The notes beneath the pieces were generated by a model. It was not told the DNA's origin and did no database searches. It worked only from the letters and a program-made list of their open reading frames with translations. A stretch of DNA of 64,000 nucleotides from Flavimaribacter sp024343425 (GTDB lineage: Bacteria; Pseudomonadota; Alphaproteobacteria; Rhizobiales; Rhizobiaceae). The DNA is taken from positions 3,100,001 through 3,164,000 of the forward strand of contig OZ245773.1 in assembly GCA_965227645.1 (NCBI GenBank). Direction: 5' to 3'. This document shows, one piece after another, positions 58,664-64,000 of the stretch; within the stretch, counting starts at the first letter, position 1; each line of letters opens with the position of its first letter. A program made the position numbers and the translations under genes.

Positions 58664-60993
58664 CCATGGAACAGACATCCGCCAGCAGCACGGAAATCTC
58701 CGGCGGCGTTCACGCGCCGCGCCGGCATGATTCCGCCCACAAGCACGTCACCGGAACGGCTGAATATACCGACGATATCGGCGAACCGATCGGCACGCTG
58801 CACGCCGCGCTCGGCATGACCGATCGCGCCCATGCGAAAATCGTCTCGATCAATCTCGACAAGGTGCGCGGCGCTTCCGGCGTCGTCGAGGTGCTGACGG
58901 CGGACGACGTGCCGGGTGTCAACGACATCAGCCCGAACGGCCTCGACGACGAGCCGATCCTGATCACCGACACTTGTCTCTATCACGGCCAGCCGATCTT
59001 CGCCGTAATCGCCAAAACGCGCGAGCAAGCCCGCAGGGCTGCGACCCTCGCCGAAATCGAGTATGAGGATCTCCCCTTCGAGACAGATGTCGTCGGCGCC
59101 ATGAACGCCGGGTACAAGCACGTCACCGATCCGCTGAAACTGCAATACGGCGACGTCGACACGGCGCTTGCCAATGGCACAAACCGCTTTTCAGGCGAAA
59201 TGCGCGTCGGCGGCCAGGATCATTTCTATCTCGAAGGCCAGATCTCGCTGGTCGTGCCCGGCGAGGACGACGAAGTCACCGTCTACGCATCGACCCAGCA
59301 TCCGAGCGAGATTCAGCACATGGTGTCGCACGCGCTCGGGACCTCATCCAACGCAGTCACCGTGAATGTCCGTCGCATGGGCGGCGGTTTCGGCGGCAAG
59401 GAGACCCAGGGCAACATCTTCGCCGCCATCGCCGCCATCGCGGCAAAACGGCTCAAGCGACCCGTCAAGATCAGGCCGGACCGAGACGAAGACATGACCG
59501 TCACCGGCAAGCGGCATGATTTCCACGTCGCCTACGACGTCGCCTACGACAATGACGGACGAATCGAAGCGCTCGACGCGACCTTTGCGGCGCGATGCGG
59601 CTATTCTTCCGACCTGTCCGGCCCGGTCACCGACCGCGCCCTCTTCCATGTCGACAATTGCTATTTCCTGCCGAATACGCGGCTGGTGTCGCGGCCGATG
59701 ATGACCAATACGGTCTCGAACACCGCATATCGCGGTTTCGGGGGCCCGCAGGGCATGCTTGGCGGAGAGAGGGTCATCGAGGAAATCGCCTACAGGCTCG
59801 GCAAGGATCCGCTGGAGATCCGCCGGGTGAATTTCTACGACGAGGACAAGCGCAACGTCACGCCCTATCACCAGACGGTGGAGGACAACATCATTGCGCG
59901 CATTGTCGACGAGATCGAGGAAAGCTCGGACTATCAGGCGCGGCGCAAGGCGATTATCGACTTCAACAGGACGAGCAAGGTCATTCGCAAGGGCATCGCG
60001 CTCACGCCCGTCAAGTTCGGCATTTCCTTCACCGCCACCTGGTTCAACCAGGCCGGCGCGCTTGTCCATGTCTACCAGGACGGTTCCGTCCATCTCAACC
60101 ACGGCGGCACGGAGATGGGCCAGGGATTGAACACCAAGGTGGCGCAGGTCGTCGCCGACGAATTCCAGATCGACCTGGAAAATGTGCGCATCACGGCGAC
60201 CCATACCGGCAAGGTTCCGAACACGTCGGCGACCGCCGCCTCTTCCGGCTCCGACCTCAACGGCATGGCGGCCGCCAACGCCGCGCAGCAGATCAAGACG
60301 CGGCTGGTGTTGTTCGCTTCCGAGCAATACGGCGTGCCTGAAGAACAGATCGATTTCGTGCCGAACCACATGCGCGTCGGCAACCAGTTGATCCCGTTCG
60401 CCGACATGATCAAGCAGGCCTATATGGGGCGTGTTCAGCTGTCGGCCGCCGGCTTCTACAAGACGCCGAAAATCCACTGGGACCGCGACAAGGGCCAGGG
60501 CCGGCCGTTCTTCTATTTCGCCTACGGGGCCTCGGTTTCTGAAGTCAGCATCGACACGCTGACCGGCGAGTATCATGTCGACCGCGTCGACATCCTCCAC
60601 GACGTCGGCAAGTCTCTCAACCCGGCGATCGACCTTGGACAGGTCCAGGGCGGCTTCGTGCAGGGCATGGGGTGGCTGACGACGGAAGAATTATGGTGGG
60701 ACGACAAGGGAAGGCTGCGCACCCATGCGCCGTCGACCTACAAGATACCGCTCGCTTCCGACAAGCCAAAGGTTTTCAACGTGACGCTCGCCCAGTGGTC
60801 GACCAATCGCGAACGCACGATCCGGCGCTCCAAGGCTGTCGGCGAGCCGCCGTTCATGCTCGCCAACTCCGTCCTCGAGGCTCTTTCGATGGCCGTCGCC
60901 AGCGTTGCCGATTACCGTGTCTGCCCGTGCCTTGACGCGCCGGCGACGCCCGAGCGCATCCTCATGGCCGTCGAACGGATGAAAAAGGCATGA
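58660..60993 (+). CDS. xdhB: Xanthine dehydrogenase molybdenum-binding subunit
   Basis: A 777-residue molybdopterin subunit that hydroxylates hypoxanthine to xanthine and urate. Mo-cofactor contacts include RRMGGGFGGKETQ, GTEMGQGLNTKVAQVVADEF and ATAASSGSDLNG. The catalytic glutamate is in KAVGEPPFMLANSVLEAL near the C-terminus. The start at 58660 or ATG 58666 is possible. It forms an operon with xdhA and xdhC. Confidence 0.95.
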   Translation: MTMEQTSASSTEISGGVHAPRRHDSAHKHVTGTAEYTDDIGEPIGTLHAALGMTDRAHAKIVSINLDKVRGASGVVEVLTADDVPGVNDISPNGLDDEPILITDTCLYHGQPIFAVIAKTREQARRAATLAEIEYEDLPFETDVVGAMNAGYKHVTDPLKLQYGDVDTALANGTNRFSGEMRVGGQDHFYLEGQISLVVPGEDDEVTVYASTQHPSEIQHMVSHALGTSSNAVTVNVRRMGGGFGGKETQGNIFAAIAAIAAKRLKRPVKIRPDRDEDMTVTGKRHDFHVAYDVAYDNDGRIEALDATFAARCGYSSDLSGPVTDRALFHVDNCYFLPNTRLVSRPMMTNTVSNTAYRGFGGPQGMLGGERVIEEIAYRLGKDPLEIRRVNFYDEDKRNVTPYHQTVEDNIIARIVDEIEESSDYQARRKAIIDFNRTSKVIRKGIALTPVKFGISFTATWFNQAGALVHVYQDGSVHLNHGGTEMGQGLNTKVAQVVADEFQIDLENVRITATHTGKVPNTSATAASSGSDLNGMAAANAAQQIKTRLVLFASEQYGVPEEQIDFVPNHMRVGNQLIPFADMIKQAYMGRVQLSAAGFYKTPKIHWDRDKGQGRPFFYFAYGASVSEVSIDTLTGEYHVDRVDILHDVGKSLNPAIDLGQVQGGFVQGMGWLTTEELWWDDKGRLRTHAPSTYKIPLASDKPKVFNVTLAQWSTNRERTIRRSKAVGEPPFMLANSVLEALSMAVASVADYRVCPCLDAPATPERILMAVERMKKA

Positions 60994-60996
60994 TCC

Positions 60997-61803
60997 ATGG
61001 CGCGACCGCTCTCGCCGCTTGAACTGCTGGACGCCGGCGAGCCGCTGATCAGGATCACCGTCGCCAATGCGCGAGGCTCCACGCCCCGCGAAAAAGGCAC
61101 GTGGATGCTCGTTTCAGCCCTGGCGCAGGCCGGCACGATCGGCGGCGGTCAGCTTGAACTGGCAGGCATTGAAAAAGCCCGCGAACTGCTGGCTTCCGGA
61201 GAGACTTCGGCGCATCTCGATATCCCGCTCGGACCCGAGATCGGGCAGTGCTGCGGCGGCAATGTCGCGCTTTCCTTCGACAGGCTGGACGCCGCAAGCC
61301 ATGACGCCCTGAGAGCCGCCTGCCGCAGGGAAGAAGACGCCCTGCCCTGCGTCTACGTCTTTGGCGCCGGCCATGTCGGCAAGGCGCTCGCCGAGGCGCT
61401 CTCTTTGCTGCCCGTGCGCACCGTGCTCGTTGAAAGCCGCAAAGCAGAGTTGGACGGCGCGACCGACAGGGTGGAGAAACGCCTGACCGCAGTGCCGGAA
61501 AGTGTCATCGCCGATGCGCCCGAGGGTTCAGCCTTTGTCACGATGACCCATGAACATGCGCAGGATTTCATCATCGTCGAGCAGGCGTTGCAGCGCCTGG
61601 ATGCTCCTTATGTCGGGATGATCGGCTCGAAGACGAAACTCGCCCAGTTGCGAAGCTGGCTGAAGAAGGAAGGCGGCGGCGATCCGACGCGGCTTGTATG
61701 CCCGATCGGCGGCTCGCAGCTCCGCGACAAGCGGCCGGCCGTCATCGCAGCGCTCGTCGCCGCCGAACTGATGACCGTGCTTGGCGGTCATTCTCAGTCG
61801 TAA
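60997..61803 (+). CDS. xdhC: Xanthine dehydrogenase accessory protein (MoCo insertion)
   Basis: A 268-residue XdhC-family chaperone that binds sulfurated molybdenum cofactor and inserts it into XdhB. The N-terminal PREKGTWMLVS, the cysteine-rich IGQCCGGNVALSF and the C-terminal Rossmann motif VFGAGHVGKALAEAL with GMIGSKTKLAQLRSWL identify it. It starts 3 bases after the xdhB stop. Confidence 0.94.
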   Translation: MARPLSPLELLDAGEPLIRITVANARGSTPREKGTWMLVSALAQAGTIGGGQLELAGIEKARELLASGETSAHLDIPLGPEIGQCCGGNVALSFDRLDAASHDALRAACRREEDALPCVYVFGAGHVGKALAEALSLLPVRTVLVESRKAELDGATDRVEKRLTAVPESVIADAPEGSAFVTMTHEHAQDFIIVEQALQRLDAPYVGMIGSKTKLAQLRSWLKKEGGGDPTRLVCPIGGSQLRDKRPAVIAALVAAELMTVLGGHSQS

Positions 61804-61860
61804 AACCCGCAACCCGTACACATAGAAGCTTGACGGCGGCTTGGTTCAATTTTGCATAAT

Positions 61861-61879
61861 ATTTTCGGATAACGAAAAT
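61861..61879. terminator. AT-rich stem-loop between xdhC and the LysR gene
   Basis: ATTTTCG and CGAAAAT form a perfect 7-bp stem around 5 bases in the 171-base convergent gap. The T/A-rich surroundings would allow weak bidirectional termination, but no clean T run is present. The rest of the gap is AT-rich with no gene. Confidence 0.35.
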
Positions 61880-61974
61880 AAATACTCTATTCGAAAATTA
61901 ATAGCTATTGCGCGAGCAGTCAACGCCTTTCGGCCCGATCGATCGCTGGAAGAGTGTAAACCGGCCGTTTGACG

Positions 61975-62895
61975 TCAATTCCCGTTCAGCGCTTCCAGAA
62001 TCATCTTCTGGCATCGCGCGGTCATGAAATCGATGAACAGGCGCAGCTTGGGGTCCTGGAAATCCTTGTGCGGGTAAATCACGGCCAATTGGGCGGGCAC
62101 CGGCGGCGTCTCTTTCAACACCTCGACCAGTCGGCCCTCCTCAAGATAGGCCTGCACTTCGAAGCGCGGGCGGTTTGCGATGCCGTGGCCTTCCAGCGCC
62201 CAGGCCAGAAGCACGTCGCCGTCATCGGAATCGAAAACGCCGCGCACATCGATCTTGCTGGCGCCGTCCGGCGTCTTGAGCGTCCATGCATGTTCGGTGG
62301 AGCCCGGAAACCGCAACAGCAGGCAATTGTGATTTCCCTTCGCCAGTTCATCCGTCGTCGCCGGCGACCCGAATTTCTTCAGATAGGCGGGCGATGCGCA
62401 AAGCACCCGTTCGCACTCCATGATCGAGCGCATGCGCAGGCTGGAATCCTCGATCACGCCGAGGCGGAACGCGAGGTCGATCCTCTCCTTGAGGATATCG
62501 ACATTATGGTCGGAGAGCCGCAGGCGCACCTCGATGTCGGGATAAAGGTCGTGAAACGGCGGAATGCCGGAGGCGATATAACGCCGTCCGAAACCGAGCG
62601 GCGCGCTGACGCGGATCGTTCCCTTCGGCTTGCCGGAGACAGACGCGATCGAGGCCTCGGCGTCGTCCACCGCCTGGATGATGCGGTTCGCGCCCTTGTA
62701 GAAGATCTGCCCGTGCTCGGTCGGCGTAAGCTGTCGCGTAGTGCGATTGAAAAGGCGAACGCCGAGGTATTTTTCCAGTTCCTTGACGCGGTTGCTGGCC
62801 ACCGCCGGTGAAATGCGCATGTCCCGACCCGCCGCGGAAAGATTTCCAAGTTCGACGACGCGGACAAAGACCTTTAGATTTTCAAAGTATGACAT
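61975..62895 (-). CDS. LysR-family regulator
   Basis: A 306-residue LysR protein with an N-terminal helix-turn-helix (about 5-62, VFVRVVELGNLSAAGRDMRISPAVASNRVKELE in parts) and a C-terminal effector domain. It lies between xdhC (convergent) and puuD (divergent), so it is a good candidate for regulating purine catabolism. A partial palindrome overlaps its own promoter at 62897. Confidence 0.88.
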   Translation of the reverse strand: MSYFENLKVFVRVVELGNLSAAGRDMRISPAVASNRVKELEKYLGVRLFNRTTRQLTPTEHGQIFYKGANRIIQAVDDAEASIASVSGKPKGTIRVSAPLGFGRRYIASGIPPFHDLYPDIEVRLRLSDHNVDILKERIDLAFRLGVIEDSSLRMRSIMECERVLCASPAYLKKFGSPATTDELAKGNHNCLLLRFPGSTEHAWTLKTPDGASKIDVRGVFDSDDGDVLLAWALEGHGIANRPRFEVQAYLEEGRLVEVLKETPPVPAQLAVIYPHKDFQDPKLRLFIDFMTARCQKMILEALNGN

Positions 62896-62896
62896 G

Positions 62897-62916
62897 GTTA
62901 GACCATATGATTTAAC
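62897..62916. promoter_or_regulatory. Imperfect 20-base palindrome between LysR and puuD
   Basis: GTTA...CATATG...TAAC matches its own complement at 16 of 20 positions and lies immediately upstream of the LysR start, about 91 bases before puuD. It fits the LysR T-N11-A style of site, but this is a position-based guess. Confidence 0.35.
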
Positions 62917-63006
62917 AGATTTTTTTGAAAGTCATCATTCGACTTTCCTCTTTTCAAGCGCCTCGCTGCCCTGCACAATAAACAAAACTGCCGGGGACGA
63001 TTTTTC

Positions 63007-64000
63007 ATGTACGATTTCGCCGTCGCCTGGGAATGGCTTGCTTTCGCTGCGCGTTGGCTGCACGTGATCACCGCCATTGCCTGGATCGGATCTTCCTTCT
63101 ACTTCATCGCGCTCGATCTCGGGCTGCAGCACCGTCCAGGCCTGCCGGAAGGCGTCTCCGGAGAGGAATGGCAGGTGCATGGCGGCGGCTTCTATAATAT
63201 GCGCAAATATTTGGTCGCGCCGCCTGAGATGCCCGAGCATCTGACCTGGTTCAAATGGGAGTCCTACACGACGTGGCTGTCAGGCTTCGCGATGCTGTGC
63301 ATCGTCTATTACGCCGGGGCCGATCTTTACCTTATCGATCCCAATGTGCTCGATATTTCGATACCGGTCGCGATCCTGATCTCGCTCGCCTCCATCGCGT
63401 TCGGCTGGATCGCTTACGACTTCATTTGCAAGACGTTTGTCAACTACAGCAACACGATCCTTATGGTGTTCCTGTATGTCTTGCTGGTGGCCATGGCCTG
63501 GGCCTACACGGAAGTGTTCACAGGACGCGCCGCGCTCCTGCATCTGGGCGCCTTCACCGCCACCATCATGAGCGCCAACGTCTTCTTCGTCATCATCCCC
63601 AACCAGAAGATCGTGGTCGCCGACCTCATAGCCGGCAAGACGCCTGATCCGATCTACGGCAAGATCGCCAAGCAGCGTTCGACGCACAACAACTACCTGA
63701 CCCTGCCGGTCATCTTCCTGATGCTGTCGAACCACTACCCGCTGGCCTTCGCGACGGAATATAACTGGATCATCGCCTCCCTCGTTTTCCTGATGGGCGT
63801 CACCATTCGCCACTGGTTCAACACACAACACGCCCGCAAGGGCAGTCCGACCTGGACCTGGCTGGTCACGGTGATCATCTTCATCATCATCATCTGGCTC
63901 TCCTCCTCGCCGAAGCTGAGCGATATGGACGCAGAAGGCGAGACTTCGATTCCGGCCACCTATCAGCGCTTCGCGGACAATGCGCATTTCCCGGCCGTGA
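63007..64000 (+). CDS. puuD: Membrane-bound urate hydroxylase, partial at the right edge
   Basis: 331 codons of an open frame are visible from the ATG at 63007 (GGGGA upstream) to the window end. It has an N-terminal WLHVITAIAWIGSSFYFIALD, then WQVHGGGFYNMRKYLVAPPEMPEHLTWFKWESY and at least eight membrane helices, as in PuuD, which oxidises urate in the membrane and ends in a cytochrome c domain not seen here. With xdhABC it continues purine breakdown from xanthine through urate to 5-hydroxyisourate. Confidence 0.9.
   Translation, partial: MYDFAVAWEWLAFAARWLHVITAIAWIGSSFYFIALDLGLQHRPGLPEGVSGEEWQVHGGGFYNMRKYLVAPPEMPEHLTWFKWESYTTWLSGFAMLCIVYYAGADLYLIDPNVLDISIPVAILISLASIAFGWIAYDFICKTFVNYSNTILMVFLYVLLVAMAWAYTEVFTGRAALLHLGAFTATIMSANVFFVIIPNQKIVVADLIAGKTPDPIYGKIAKQRSTHNNYLTLPVIFLMLSNHYPLAFATEYNWIIASLVFLMGVTIRHWFNTQHARKGSPTWTWLVTVIIFIIIIWLSSSPKLSDMDAEGETSIPATYQRFADNAHFPAV

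Noticed and set aside
59344..60600. 418-codon minus-strand open frame opposite xdhB
   Set aside because: It lies wholly inside the XdhB coding region and is explained by codon bias.

Overview
This is a chromosomal window from a GC-rich alphaproteobacterium, most likely in the order Hyphomicrobiales (rhizobia and relatives, possibly a free-living or marine lineage). The evidence is a rhizobial-type hmuPSTUV/hmuR heme uptake locus with RirA-like (TGA-N9-TCA) and Irr/ICE-like sites, a ReAV-type L-asparaginase, an Omp25/Omp31-like porin, betBA, and several TRAP and TTT organic-acid transporters. I see no phage genes, insertion sequences, CRISPR array or rRNA. One tRNA (Gln, TTG) is present.

Layout. 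1-2.6 kb: 5' end of an L-asparaginase gene, a secreted His/Pro/Gly-rich protein and galE. 2.7-8.8 kb: a thiolase, an aldehyde dehydrogenase, and the choline-to-glycine-betaine genes betB-betA behind an inverted repeat. 8.9-12.3 kb: an O-antigen-ligase-like membrane protein, tRNA-Gln, and a three-gene operon ending in an ECF41-type sigma factor, with a matching promoter in front. 12.3-17.6 kb: a divergent cluster of a tripartite tricarboxylate transporter (tctC / tctBA), an FMN reductase, an IclR regulator and an NTF2-like protein. 17.6-23.7 kb: a CHASE2 adenylate cyclase divergent from a TPR/beta-barrel protein, a FecR protein with a GNY repeat tract and a secreted carbohydrate-binding-like protein. 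23.8-30 kb: a putative hydroxycinnamate (ferulate/coumarate-type) catabolic cluster with crotonase, TRAP permeases, feruloyl-CoA synthetase-like ligase, SDR and MarR; its promoters share a GTT-N9-AAC palindrome.

30-36.3 kb: a 2-oxoglutarate/Fe(II) oxygenase, an FMN alpha-hydroxy-acid dehydrogenase, a GT39-like glycosyltransferase, a duplicated outer membrane beta-barrel protein with a clear terminator, and bfd-bfr. 36.7-47.1 kb: a complete heme acquisition system (IsdG-like hmuQ, tonB, two exbD genes, exbB, receptor hmuR, then hmuPSTUV). 47.1-49.5 kb: a Rieske oxygenase with a translationally coupled small protein and a LysR regulator. 49.6-57.0 kb: a complete histidine utilisation locus of the HutF/HutG five-step type. 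57.2-64 kb: xanthine dehydrogenase xdhABC, a LysR regulator and the start of puuD, so purine degradation continues beyond the window.

The strongest candidates for undescribed biology are the CHASE2-cyclase/FecR/Slam-like envelope module, the MarR-box regulon over the hydroxycinnamate genes, the double-barrel porin and the Rieske-coupled small protein. All function calls rest on sequence recognition; no database search was run.
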